DNA of 21,993 nucleotides from JBBPYR01 sp038199755 (GCA_038199755.1 JBBPYR010000081.1:1-21993), one strand, 5' to 3'. Shown: positions 1-6,154, numbered from the stretch's first letter. Made by a program: numbers and translations. The notes: generated by a model from the sequence alone, not told the origin.

Positions 1-58
1 AACGAAAAGCAGTCTTGTAACTGATGCCCATTTTTTTAGCGTAAACACTTAATCTCAT
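1..58 (-). CDS. tnpA: IS607-family transposase TnpA (serine resolvase), N-terminal 19 codons only
   Basis: Reading the minus strand from an ATG at 56-58 gives MRLSVYAKKMGISYKTAFR, cut by the window edge. This is the typical opening of IS607 TnpA proteins: a MerR-like helix-turn-helix that precedes a serine-recombinase catalytic domain. The catalytic serine and everything after residue 19 lie outside the window. The gene is too short here for ordinary gene finders but the match to the family opening is distinctive. TnpA catalyses element excision and insertion through a circular intermediate. The start is set by the family N-terminus and by the promoter, whose predicted transcription start is at or next to the ATG. 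The mRNA would then be leaderless or nearly so. Identification is from memory of the family, not from a search. Confidence 0.75.
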   Translation of the reverse strand, partial: MRLSVYAKKMGISYKTAFR

Positions 59-64
59 AGGAAC

Positions 65-93
65 ATACTAGCATAAAAGGGAATAAATGTCAA
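65..93 (-). promoter_or_regulatory. Sigma-70-type promoter for IS607 tnpA
   Basis: On the minus strand a perfect -35 box TTGACA (88-93) is followed after exactly 17 bp by TAGTAT (65-70). The predicted start of transcription, about 7 bases on, coincides with the tnpA ATG at 58, so no Shine-Dalgarno sequence can be present. This implies leaderless translation. Confidence 0.55.
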
Positions 94-105
94 TATTCAT
101 TGTTA

Positions 106-594
106 CTATTTACATCCCATATTTTGGGACTTCGCACCCGATTGTAGTGCAGTTGACGAGAGTTTGCTATTTTCGTCAGCGACCTTCAGGCGAAGCTGTA
201 AGCGTTTCTCTTGCTCTAGGCGCAGTCGGGTGAGGTCGTCATAGACCTCGGCAGTAAACGCAAAGAAGTTCATGGCGAGCGCAATCTGCGGTTTTTTCGA
301 ATCACCGTTCTGAGCCACCAAATAGCAAGCTCGCCGACTCAAAAAGTAGTCTCTAATCTTGCGCTGGCCACCTTGGCCGGTTCTGGACATTTTAACGACT
401 TCATTAAAATGTTCCTCCAGTTGGAGCCCGACATCTGGCGAAGTCGCGGCGATCATGGCTGCTCTGATTACTTTCTCGAAGTTTTGCCATGATGCCTCAT
501 AGCCTAAGGCCTTTTGAAGGTCACGAGCACTCCAGTATTCATGCCCAAGAACATTGATCTGTTTGATCGACTCGAAATCAGGTTCCTTCATCAT
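106..594 (-). pseudogene. dinD: DinD-like DNA-damage-inducible protein, truncated by the IS607 element
   Basis: The 162-residue frame resembles E. coli DinD from near its first residue. Shared landmarks are WSARDLQKALGY near residues 21-32, the LSRRACYLVAQNGD block near 85-98, and an EKRLQLR segment near residue 130 that begins the helical middle part. DinD proteins are normally about 270-300 residues, so roughly the last 110 are missing. The similarity seems to last until NMG near the end; the final codons and stop then come from the inserted element. DinD carries a BRO-N-like domain, and in E. coli it is SOS-induced and interferes with RecA filaments. The gene starts 2 bp after the stop of the upstream helix-turn-helix gene, so it was translationally coupled to it. 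A product may still be made but would lack the C-terminal region. The family assignment is fairly sure; loss of function is inferred. Confidence 0.72.
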
Positions 595-596
595 CG

Positions 597-806
597 TTAA
601 TGACTCCCTTCGACAGCAGCCTGTTTGACTGCTTTCATTCGCTCAAAGTCGGTAATGCTGATGTACGTTCTTTTGTCGAGTGGAAATTTCTGCGTCGCAA
701 TATCAAGCCGTTCTAGATAGTAATACACGCTGGTTCTACTGACCCCAAGCTCTTTGCTGGCTTGAGCAATGCTGATAAAATTGGGGCTCCTTTGTTGGTT
801 ACTCAT
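597..806 (-). CDS. Small helix-turn-helix DNA-binding protein, partner of the dinD-like gene
   Basis: This is a 69-residue protein. Residues 11-35 (ISIAQASKELGVSRTSVYYY and on) form a MerR/excisionase-like helix-turn-helix, followed by a short wing and a C-terminal helix. The start at 806 was chosen over a longer in-frame start at 848 because a strong AGGAGGGG ribosome-binding sequence lies 4 bp before this ATG. Its stop is separated from the dinD-like start by 2 bp, so the two form an operon. A small single-domain regulator just ahead of a damage-response gene suggests autoregulation of the pair, possibly through the palindrome at 871-886. That role is inference. It could equally be an excisionase or directionality factor left from a mobile element, because the fold is shared. 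No catalytic domain is present. Confidence 0.7.
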   Translation of the reverse strand: MSNQQRSPNFISIAQASKELGVSRTSVYYYLERLDIATQKFPLDKRTYISITDFERMKAVKQAAVEGSH

Positions 807-850
807 GATCCCCTCCTGATCTCTGATAATTCTTGTCGTTATACCCATTT

Positions 851-889
851 ATTATATGACAGTTTACAACACATGGCGATACATGTAAA
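851..889 (-). promoter_or_regulatory. Probable promoter and palindromic operator of the HTH-dinD operon
   Basis: A perfect minus-strand -10 box TATAAT lies at 851-856, giving a leader of about 38 bases to the ATG at 806. No good -35 box is seen. Instead, a palindrome ACATG-N6-CATGT covers 871-886 and is nested inside a wider TTTACA/TGTAAA pair (863-889), where RNA polymerase would contact the -35 region. A binding site for the small HTH product or another regulator is plausible but unproven. Confidence 0.35.
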
Positions 890-905
890 TGATCTGTATA
901 TATAT

Positions 906-1079
906 GTCAAGACAATCGCATCTAAAATTTGAGTAGTACTGTGCCAGGAAAAATCCTCTCGGGTGGGCATTCATGCCAAGCGTCTCAAAGTGGATTGGAA
1001 CAACGACTATCTCTTGTCCGTTCTGGATAGGGTTCATTAGATGCGATTGCCCTGTGTGCTGAATGGCCAAAAACTTGAC
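906..1079. repeat. Palindrome-bounded 174-bp element with nested inverted repeats
   Basis: A perfect 13-bp inverted repeat, CAATCGCATCTAA at 913-925 and its complement at 1037-1049, encloses about 110 bp. A second pair, GTCAAG (906-911) and CTTGAC (1074-1079), lies outside it. The interior has further small hairpins, for example GGCAT-TC-ATGCC and AGGA-AAAA-TCCT. No target duplication was seen. This could be a non-autonomous transposon relic (MITE or IS200/IS605-type palindromic element) or the structured part of an RNA. A 68-codon minus-strand frame runs through it, but nothing supports it as a gene. Confidence 0.4.
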
Positions 1080-1203
1080 ATACCGCCCCTATGATGATAC
1101 TATTTTCCATGAAGATAACGAACTATTATTAGCATTGCTATTACTTAATGATGCAGAGACGGAACGAAAGAAACATGACGATGGCATTCCTACTCGCGGT
1201 TGA
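1063..1203 (+). CDS. Possible 46-residue small ORF of unknown function
   Basis: An ATG at 1063 opens a 46-codon frame (MAKNLTYRPYDDTIFHEDN and on) ending at TGA 1201-1203. It has an acidic first half, a short run of leucines in the middle and a charged tail (ETERKKHDD). I do not recognise it. There is no convincing ribosome-binding site. The strong promoter at 1075-1103 lies inside it, so that promoter could not make an mRNA containing this start codon. It may be a remnant of a longer gene or chance. It is listed because the stretch otherwise lacks genes. Confidence 0.18.
   Translation: MAKNLTYRPYDDTIFHEDNELLLALLLLNDAETERKKHDDGIPTRG
1075..1103 (+). promoter_or_regulatory. Strong consensus-like promoter reading toward the ABC-F gene
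   Basis: A perfect TTGACA (1075-1080) is followed after exactly 17 bp by TACTAT (1098-1103). Transcription would start near 1110. The first well-supported gene downstream begins at 1640, which would give a leader of about 530 bases with several hairpins. The -35 box overlaps the outer arm of the palindromic element at 906-1079. The transcript could be the ABC-F mRNA leader or an independent small RNA. Confidence 0.42.
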
Positions 1204-1205
1204 TA

Positions 1206-1243
1206 CCGCCGCATGAGCGACTTCGCCAGGGCTTATGCGGCAG
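1206..1243 (+). other. Hairpin 1 in the region upstream of the ABC-F gene
   Basis: The arms 1206-1218 and 1231-1243 pair over about 12 of 13 positions (GCATGAGC with GCTTATGC, then CC and G with GG and C), around a loop of about 12 bases. No T-run follows, so it is not a standard intrinsic terminator. It sits directly after the stop of the possible small ORF at 1063-1203. Confidence 0.35.
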
Positions 1244-1265
1244 GAAGTGGCACTCTACCGATGCA

Positions 1266-1363
1266 ATCACTCACCCAGAATAGACGAGTAAGTGATATAT
1301 GTTGCTCTTTTCGCATCTGTTGAAGCTTTCTCTCCTCCCTCCTGAACGCGTTCTAGCGCGTTC
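1266..1363 (+). other. Hairpins 2 and 3 in the region upstream of the ABC-F gene
   Basis: ATCACTCAC (1266-1274) can pair with GTAAGTGAT (1288-1296) with one G-T wobble. GAACGCG (1344-1350) pairs perfectly with CGCGTTC (1357-1363) around a 6-base loop. Neither is followed by a T-run. Together with the hairpin at 1206-1243 they make 1204-1639 a structured stretch without a supportable gene. A 68-codon plus-strand frame at 1382-1588 has no ribosome-binding site and a repeat-derived C-terminus, so it was not accepted. Confidence 0.28.
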
Positions 1364-1536
1364 CCTCATCGTACATGGCGTGTGTCGCGCCTGGGCAACA
1401 CTTCTCTCAGTTGCTTGTATGTCATGCGACACCGTGTGCTTCCAACCAGGGCATCCATGCGCGAGAGTGTGCTGATATTAGCCCATAAGTTAGCACGCCT
1501 GACCTGTGCTTACCACAGCGTCTGGCCTCGTTCTTT

Positions 1537-1572
1537 GGGATGTATAGGATGCTTGGGATGTCTGGGATACCT
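1537..1572 (+). repeat. Four tandem copies of a 9-bp repeat
   Basis: GGGATGTAT, AGGATGCTT, GGGATGTCT and GGGATACCT follow each other without a gap. They share the core RGGAT and a 9-bp period. The array ends 35 bp before the candidate -10 box of the ABC-F gene. It may be a slippage-prone microsatellite or a cluster of binding sites. Confidence 0.5.
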
Positions 1573-1607
1573 GAAATTCTTGAGATGATCTTTTCTTTTC
1601 ATCGTTT

Positions 1608-1613
1608 TATACT
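1608..1613 (+). promoter_or_regulatory. Candidate proximal -10 box for the ABC-F gene
   Basis: TATACT at 1608-1613 would start transcription near 1620, leaving a short leader with the AAAGGG ribosome-binding site at 1627-1632. The matching -35 region is poor, so this promoter would need an activator or is incidental. Confidence 0.3.
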
Positions 1614-1639
1614 ACTGGAAGCACTTAAAGGGATTTTTG

Positions 1640-3247
1640 ATGTTACAAGTGAATCGCATTAAATTATCATATGGGCCACGTCTCATTCTCGATAATATAT
1701 CATTTACCGTCGCCCCTGGCGAAAAGGCTGGGCTAATCGGTGTTAATGGCGCGGGCAAAAGCTCGCTCCTCAAAATCGTTGCAGGCGAGCAGGAGGCTGA
1801 TGGCGGCAATAGTATGCTACCACGCAGCTTTGGCTACCTCTCGCAGGATGTCGCCCACGAAACCTCGGTCGCCACGGGCGTTACCGTGCGTGAGTTTGTC
1901 TATAGCAGTACGGGACTGGACAAAGCCGTAAAAGCCTTTGAAGAACTTTCCCATCAGATCGCAGATAGTAGCAACGACGATCTCACCACCCTGTTAGAGC
2001 ACTTCGCCGAGGCCCAAGACGCACTTGATCGGCTGGGCTACTATGATGCCGACGCTCGTATCGAGCAGCTCATCACAGGGCTTAAAATCGGGGGTGTAAC
2101 GCTTGAGCGCGAGGTTGCGACACTCAGTGGTGGGCAGAAAACCAAGTTGTCCCTGGTACGACTGCTCTTTCAGGCACCGGAACTGCTGCTATTAGACGAG
2201 CCAACAAACTTTCTGGATGTCGAAGCCGCTGGCTGGTTGATGGAATTCCTGCAAGAGTACAAAGGGGCGTTACTGATCATCTCGCACGATCTGGACCTGC
2301 TCGACAAAAGCATCAACAAGGTGCTGCGCCTCAATGAGTTCACGCATAAGCTGGAGGAGTACCGCGGCACCTACTCCAACTACCTAACCGCGACAGGGGA
2401 CGCGCTGGCCTTGATGGAGCGCACCAAGTCGCAGCAGGAACGCGAGGTTGCCCGTCTGCGTAAGACCTCTGAGCGATTGCGTGGTTATGGCGCGACACGC
2501 GTGAGCCAGCGTATCGCCGTAGACAAGCGTATCACGCAGATTGAGACGAGCAAGCCGCAATTGCCACAGACGAGTCGCAAGATCAAGATAGACTTTCCCA
2601 TGCGCCAAAGCAGTAGTCTGCTGGTGGTGCGGGCCGACAAGCTGGGCAAACGCTACGGCACGAAAGAGATCTTTTCCAACATCAACTTCCAGGTCGAACG
2701 CGGCGAACGGCTGGTCATTGTCGGCCTCAACGGTGCCGGTAAAACCACGCTGTTGCGTACCCTGCTCAATTTCGTGCCACTCAGCACAGGCAAGGTCACG
2801 ATGGGAGATCGCGTGCGGCTGGGCTACTACGCACAGGAGAACGAGGGACTCGACTACGAAAACATCGTGCTGAACGAGGCCACCAGCATCTTGCCGGAAG
2901 ACGCAAAGCGGGTGCGCGGCGTGCTGGGGCGTTTCCTCTTTACAGGGGACCGCGTTTTCCAGAAGGTCGGCACACTCAGCGGTGGCGAAAAGACGCGCCT
3001 TGCTCTGGCGAAGATGGTGCTTGACGGCCCCAACTTGCTCGTGCTTGACGAGCCAACGACCCACCTTGATGCGCTGTCGCGTAACATCATCGGTGAGGCA
3101 CTGGGAAACTATTCTGGCACCATCATTGCCGTTACGCACGATATTGAGTTTGTGCAGCATCTGAAACCAACGACGTTGTTGATGATGCCGCAAGGAAAAA
3201 TTGTCTCATACGATGCGAAGTATGATGAATTGCTACAACGCGCATAA
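1640..3247 (+). CDS. ABC-F family ATPase (ribosome-associated, no membrane domain)
   Basis: This 535-residue protein has two ATP-binding cassettes in one chain and no membrane segment, the hallmark of ABC-F translation factors and ribosome-protection proteins. Cassette 1 has Walker A GVNGAGKSS near residues 34-42, signature LSGGQ at 162-166 and Walker B LLLLDEPTNFLD at 182-193. Cassette 2 has GLNGAGKTT near 362-370, LSGGE at 446-450 and LLVLDEPTTHLD at 466-477. The linker, about residues 240-325, is charged and rich in Arg, Lys and Glu. This is the segment that reaches the ribosomal P site in studied members. ATG 1640 is preferred over TTG 1637 because AAAGGG lies 7 bp upstream. The protein stands alone, flanked by a structured region and a strong hairpin. 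Housekeeping (YdiF/EttA-like) and antibiotic-resistance members cannot be told apart by eye; the structured upstream region slightly favours an inducible one. Confidence 0.92.
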   Translation: MLQVNRIKLSYGPRLILDNISFTVAPGEKAGLIGVNGAGKSSLLKIVAGEQEADGGNSMLPRSFGYLSQDVAHETSVATGVTVREFVYSSTGLDKAVKAFEELSHQIADSSNDDLTTLLEHFAEAQDALDRLGYYDADARIEQLITGLKIGGVTLEREVATLSGGQKTKLSLVRLLFQAPELLLLDEPTNFLDVEAAGWLMEFLQEYKGALLIISHDLDLLDKSINKVLRLNEFTHKLEEYRGTYSNYLTATGDALALMERTKSQQEREVARLRKTSERLRGYGATRVSQRIAVDKRITQIETSKPQLPQTSRKIKIDFPMRQSSSLLVVRADKLGKRYGTKEIFSNINFQVERGERLVIVGLNGAGKTTLLRTLLNFVPLSTGKVTMGDRVRLGYYAQENEGLDYENIVLNEATSILPEDAKRVRGVLGRFLFTGDRVFQKVGTLSGGEKTRLALAKMVLDGPNLLVLDEPTTHLDALSRNIIGEALGNYSGTIIAVTHDIEFVQHLKPTTLLMMPQGKIVSYDAKYDELLQRA

Positions 3248-3275
3248 GCCACATCCTCAGTGCCTTTGGCACTTC

Positions 3276-3347
3276 GCACAACAAAATGGGTGCAGTCTGG
3301 AAAACGGTTAGTTGGCCATTTTCCAGACTGCACCCATTTTGTTGTGC
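3276..3347 (+). terminator. Perfect 29-bp-stem hairpin after the ABC-F gene
   Basis: Arms 3276-3304 and 3319-3347 are exact reverse complements over 29 bases, around a 14-base loop in which two more G-C pairs can form. The gene ends 28 bp upstream. It most likely stops or stabilises the ABC-F transcript, although no T-run follows the stem. Its length and perfection are unusual for an intrinsic terminator, so a small palindromic repeat element is an alternative. Confidence 0.6.
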
Positions 3348-3470
3348 CATCAGGTGATACAACGCTGATAAATAGCGTAGTTATGCATAAGGGCTGAATA
3401 GAGAAAAACAACCCGTTCTTTCTCACCCATCCCCCTGGACATGGTTTTAACACAGCGTAGGAGGTTTTGC

Positions 3471-4433
3471 ATGCTCTCATTTTCCCGCGAACGGCGAGGA
3501 GCGCGTTTTTCAGCCCATGCCCTCTGCATGGGCTTGACGATTCTTTTTATGATGTTCTTCAGTGCGTGTGGTGGTACTACGGGTGGCGGCAGCACGAGCA
3601 CGGGTGGCGGTTCTACATCGAACGCGTTGCCTTGCACCGCTGCGACGAACAGCAACCCGACACCAACGCCGATTCCCAGTGTACCCGCATTAGCCGCTCC
3701 GAAAGCCCTGATTAGTTCAGGCACGTTGACAATCGGTAGTGACACAACGTATCCGCCGCAGGAGTTCATTGACACCACCAATGGTAAGGCGACAGGCTTT
3801 GACGTGGACCTGATTGACGCCATGGCTAAGAAGCTTGGCCTCAAGGCTGATGTCAAGACCGCTAATTTCGACACCATCATCGATGATCTGGGCTCCAAAC
3901 GCTATGACATAGTTATCTCGGCCCTCTCGATTAACTCTGACCGCCTGAAAAAAGTGGATTTCGTGCCCTATTTTCAGTCCGGCGAGTCATTGATGGTGCA
4001 AAAGGGCAACCCGATGGGCCTCAAGTGCCTGGGTAGCCTGTGTGGACTGAATGTCGGCGTGCAGAGCGGTACGATTGAATTGACCGATTTGAATACGGCC
4101 AATAAAGCCTGTACCACTGGGGGCAAGCCAGCTATCAACCTGACCGTCTTGAAAGACCAGACCGCCGTTCTACAGTTGCTCGGCAATAATCGTGTCGTGG
4201 CAACCTTCCAGGACTCGCCTGTCACCGACTACTACATCAAGCAAAACCCTGGCCAGTTCGAGGTTGGTGGTAGTGTCGTCAACACCGTTCCCGAAGGCAT
4301 CGCCATACGCAAAGGCGATACCTCCATGCTCAATGCGATGGAAGCCGCCTTTGATGCCGTGAAGAAGGACGGCACCTATGACCAGCTCTTCACCAAATGG
4401 AACTTGAACCCCGGCCAAAAGATCGGTGCCTAG
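3471..4433 (+). CDS. Amino-acid ABC transporter substrate-binding lipoprotein
   Basis: This 320-residue protein starts with a basic N-terminus, then a hydrophobic stretch (residues 18-32) and FFSAC, a lipobox-like site with Cys33 as the lipid anchor. A flexible Gly/Ser/Thr/Pro-rich linker covers residues 34-75. The rest is a family 3 solute-binding fold (SBP_bac_3): LTIGSDTTYPPQEF near 86-99, then GFDVDLIDAMAKKLG and YDIVISALSI, typical of polar amino-acid binding proteins of the HisJ/GlnH type. The start at 3471 was chosen over an in-frame ATG at 3441 because AGGAGG sits just before it and the signal peptide then has normal length. It delivers its ligand to the permease and ATPase encoded next. 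The exact amino acid cannot be read from the sequence; the HisP-like insert in the ATPase hints at a basic or polar one. Confidence 0.9.
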   Translation: MLSFSRERRGARFSAHALCMGLTILFMMFFSACGGTTGGGSTSTGGGSTSNALPCTAATNSNPTPTPIPSVPALAAPKALISSGTLTIGSDTTYPPQEFIDTTNGKATGFDVDLIDAMAKKLGLKADVKTANFDTIIDDLGSKRYDIVISALSINSDRLKKVDFVPYFQSGESLMVQKGNPMGLKCLGSLCGLNVGVQSGTIELTDLNTANKACTTGGKPAINLTVLKDQTAVLQLLGNNRVVATFQDSPVTDYYIKQNPGQFEVGGSVVNTVPEGIAIRKGDTSMLNAMEAAFDAVKKDGTYDQLFTKWNLNPGQKIGA

Positions 4434-4457
4434 TCGTTTTACATTGAAAAACCCCTG

Positions 4458-4500
4458 TTCCTGGGTCCTTGTATTGTTTATAATGCAAGGGACCCAGGAA
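4458..4500 (+). terminator. Intercistronic hairpin between binding protein and permease genes
   Basis: TTCCTGGGTCC (4458-4468) pairs with GGACCCAGGAA (4490-4500). The stem continues inward with one bulge and one wobble pair, and TTTTC follows. It lies 24 bp after the lipoprotein stop and 23 bp before the permease start. Such a partial terminator or mRNA-stabilising stem would make the binding protein more abundant than the membrane parts, which is common in ABC importer operons. Confidence 0.6.
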
Positions 4501-4523
4501 TTTTCTATACAGGAGGCACTATC

Positions 4524-5279
4524 ATGTTTCGGTGGGATATCGTCGGACAATATCTCTTTTCGCAAGTCTTTCTAAAAGCAGCCTGGACAACCTTGTGGCT
4601 GTCACTGGTCGCACAGATCATAGGAGTTGTCCTTGGTCTCTTTCTCGCACTGATGCGTATGTCGCATTTTCCGGTCTTATCCTGGATTGCTCGCGCCTAC
4701 ATTTGGTTCTTCCGCGGCAGTCCACTGCTGGTGCAGGTGCTGCTCTTATGGATTGGTCTGCCCAAGATATCCGGCATTCTGTTACCAGACTTCGCATGTA
4801 TATTGTTAGCCTTCTCCCTCAATGAAGGGGCATACATGGCAGAGATTGTGCGCGCCGGTATTAGCTCGGTTGACACGGGCCAGATGGAGGCAGCAAAATC
4901 GCTGGGTATGCGTTACCCGCTCGCCATGCGGCGCATCATCCTGCCGCAGGCGGCGCGTGTGATCTTGCCACCGCTGGGCAATGAATTCAATAACATGCTC
5001 AAAACAACCTCAATCGCCTCTGTCATCGGCGTGTATGAACTCACACACATCTCTGATGTCTATGGACCGCCCACATTCAGCGTGTTTGAATTATTGATTG
5101 TTGCCACCTTCTATTATCTGCTCATGACCACAGTATGGGGCTACTTCCAGAGCTGGCTGGAAAACCGCCTGAATCCTAGCCGAACAAGGATCGATAAAGA
5201 AGATAAAACGAGTTGGACCACGCGTATACTGGGCCTCGGCACGCCACGAGCGGGCGGTACGCTTGTCAGCGGGCGTTAG
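4524..5279 (+). CDS. Amino-acid ABC transporter permease (HisM/GlnP type)
   Basis: This 251-residue integral membrane protein has about five hydrophobic segments (near residues 18-44, 50-62, 68-98, 160-175 and 187-207). It carries the cytoplasmic EAA loop EAAKSLGMRYPLAMRRIILP (residues 122-141) followed by QA, which docks on the ATPase. The RGSPLLVQ motif near 64-71 is characteristic of the polar amino-acid permease family. A clear AGGAGG lies 8 bp before the ATG. Only one permease gene is present, so the channel is probably a homodimer. The tail after residue 215 is charged and slightly longer than in HisM/GlnP. It is co-transcribed with the binding protein and ATPase; the ATPase gene starts 16 bp after its stop. 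Confidence 0.92.
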   Translation: MFRWDIVGQYLFSQVFLKAAWTTLWLSLVAQIIGVVLGLFLALMRMSHFPVLSWIARAYIWFFRGSPLLVQVLLLWIGLPKISGILLPDFACILLAFSLNEGAYMAEIVRAGISSVDTGQMEAAKSLGMRYPLAMRRIILPQAARVILPPLGNEFNNMLKTTSIASVIGVYELTHISDVYGPPTFSVFELLIVATFYYLLMTTVWGYFQSWLENRLNPSRTRIDKEDKTSWTTRILGLGTPRAGGTLVSGR

Positions 5280-5295
5280 TTGAAGGAGAGCAAGC

Positions 5296-6099
5296 ATGAA
5301 CACAGAAGCGGCATCGCACAACGGATCAAGCGATAGCAGCGAAATGGTACGCGCCGAACAGATCGTGAAACGCTTTGGCAAGCTCACCGTGCTCAACGGC
5401 GTTGATCTCTCAGTCAAGCGCGGCCAGGTGGTAGTGATCATTGGGCCGAGCGGCTCCGGCAAGACTACCCTGTTGCGCTGTATCAATCACCTCGAAAAAA
5501 TCGATGGTGGACGCATATACATTGAGGGCGAACTGATGGGCTTTCGCGAGGTAAATGGGCGCTTAGTGGGGGATCGCGAGACGAATATCGCCAGAATGCG
5601 TTCACAAATCGGCTTCGTCTTTCAGCGTTTTAATTTGTTCCCACACAAGACCGCCCTGGAGAATGTGATGGAGGCACCCATTCATGTGCTTGGTCTGTCA
5701 ACCAAGCAAGTGCGTGAACATGCCCATGAGCTACTAGGTAAGGTGGGACTGGCTGACAAGATGGATTCCTATCCACACGCCCTTTCCGGTGGCCAGCAGC
5801 AGCGTGTCGCCATTGCCCGCGCCCTGTGCATGAACCCCAAATTGATGCTTTTTGATGAGGCCACATCCGCGCTCGACCCCGAACTGGTCGGCGATGTGCT
5901 CAAAGTCATGCGCGATCTGGCCGAGGAGGGCATGACAATGGTGGTTGTCACCCACGAAATGGGCTTTGCCCGCGACGTAGCGGACCACGTGATCTTTATG
6001 GATAAATCAGTCATCGTCGAGCAAGGGCCACCTGCACAGATTTTTGACCACGCGCAAAGCGAACGCACACGCAACTTCCTGGGAATGATTAAAGAATAA
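5296..6099 (+). CDS. Amino-acid ABC transporter ATPase (HisP/GlnQ type)
   Basis: This 267-residue protein is a complete nucleotide-binding subunit: Walker A GPSGSGKTT at 50-58, Q-loop Gln110, signature LSGGQ at 163-167, Walker B LMLFDEATSALD at 183-194 and switch His220. An N-terminal extension of about 16 Ser/Asn/Glu-rich residues precedes the domain. Residues 80-97 contain an insert (FREVNGRLVGDRETN) at the place where HisP of the histidine and lysine-arginine-ornithine system has one, and MEAPIHVLGL at 125-134 closely follows HisP wording. It powers import through the preceding permease. GGAG lies 8 bp ahead of the ATG. It is the last gene of the operon, followed 4 bp later by a strong terminator. 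Confidence 0.93.
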   Translation: MNTEAASHNGSSDSSEMVRAEQIVKRFGKLTVLNGVDLSVKRGQVVVIIGPSGSGKTTLLRCINHLEKIDGGRIYIEGELMGFREVNGRLVGDRETNIARMRSQIGFVFQRFNLFPHKTALENVMEAPIHVLGLSTKQVREHAHELLGKVGLADKMDSYPHALSGGQQQRVAIARALCMNPKLMLFDEATSALDPELVGDVLKVMRDLAEEGMTMVVVTHEMGFARDVADHVIFMDKSVIVEQGPPAQIFDHAQSERTRNFLGMIKE

Positions 6100-6103
6100 C
6101 TAC

Positions 6104-6142
6104 AGGGGCCTATGTGCTGCCGTTAGCAGCACAAAGGCCCCT
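6104..6142. terminator. Bidirectional terminator between importer and exporter operons
   Basis: Two 17-base arms (6104-6120 and 6126-6142) pair with a single mismatch around a 5-base loop CGTTA. The stem lies between convergent genes: 4 bp after the importer ATPase stop and 12 bp from the stop of the minus-strand permease. It can therefore serve both transcripts. Confidence 0.8.
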
Positions 6143-6154
6143 CTAGTTAGCTTT

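Larger units (their letters stand above)
1..117 (-). mobile_element. Left end of an IS607-family insertion sequence (partial, runs off the window)
   Basis: The minus strand carries the start of an IS607-type serine transposase gene with its own promoter. It lies directly after the point where a dinD-like reading frame stops resembling its family. The junction falls at a GGG on the minus strand (116-118), and IS607 elements are known to insert at GG dinucleotides. The element has no obvious terminal inverted repeat here, as expected for this family. Only about 117 bp are visible. The rest of tnpA and any tnpB would lie to the left of position 1. The exact end of the element is inferred to within a few bases. 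Confidence 0.65.

Noticed and set aside
864..1070. 68-codon minus-strand reading frame with a peptide-like middle (MNPIQNGQEIVVVPIHF)
   Set aside because: It spans the nested inverted repeats, has no ribosome-binding site, ends in a low-complexity Tyr/Ile/Met tail and matches no family I recognise.
1382..1588. 68-codon plus-strand frame upstream of the ABC-F gene
   Set aside because: The C-terminus is made by the 9-bp tandem repeat, there is no Shine-Dalgarno sequence, and the composition is not protein-like.
2384..3193. 269-codon open frame antisense to the ABC-F gene
   Set aside because: It is an antisense shadow of a well-supported gene with intact cassette motifs; its translation is rich in His, Gln and Cys with no domain pattern.
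3341..3366. Possible alternative hairpin GTTGT...ACAAC overlapping the right arm of the 29-bp stem, as a riboswitch-like antiterminator
   Set aside because: The alternative pairing is short and uneven (5 + 4 pairs with an unpaired side) and cannot compete with 29 perfect pairs.
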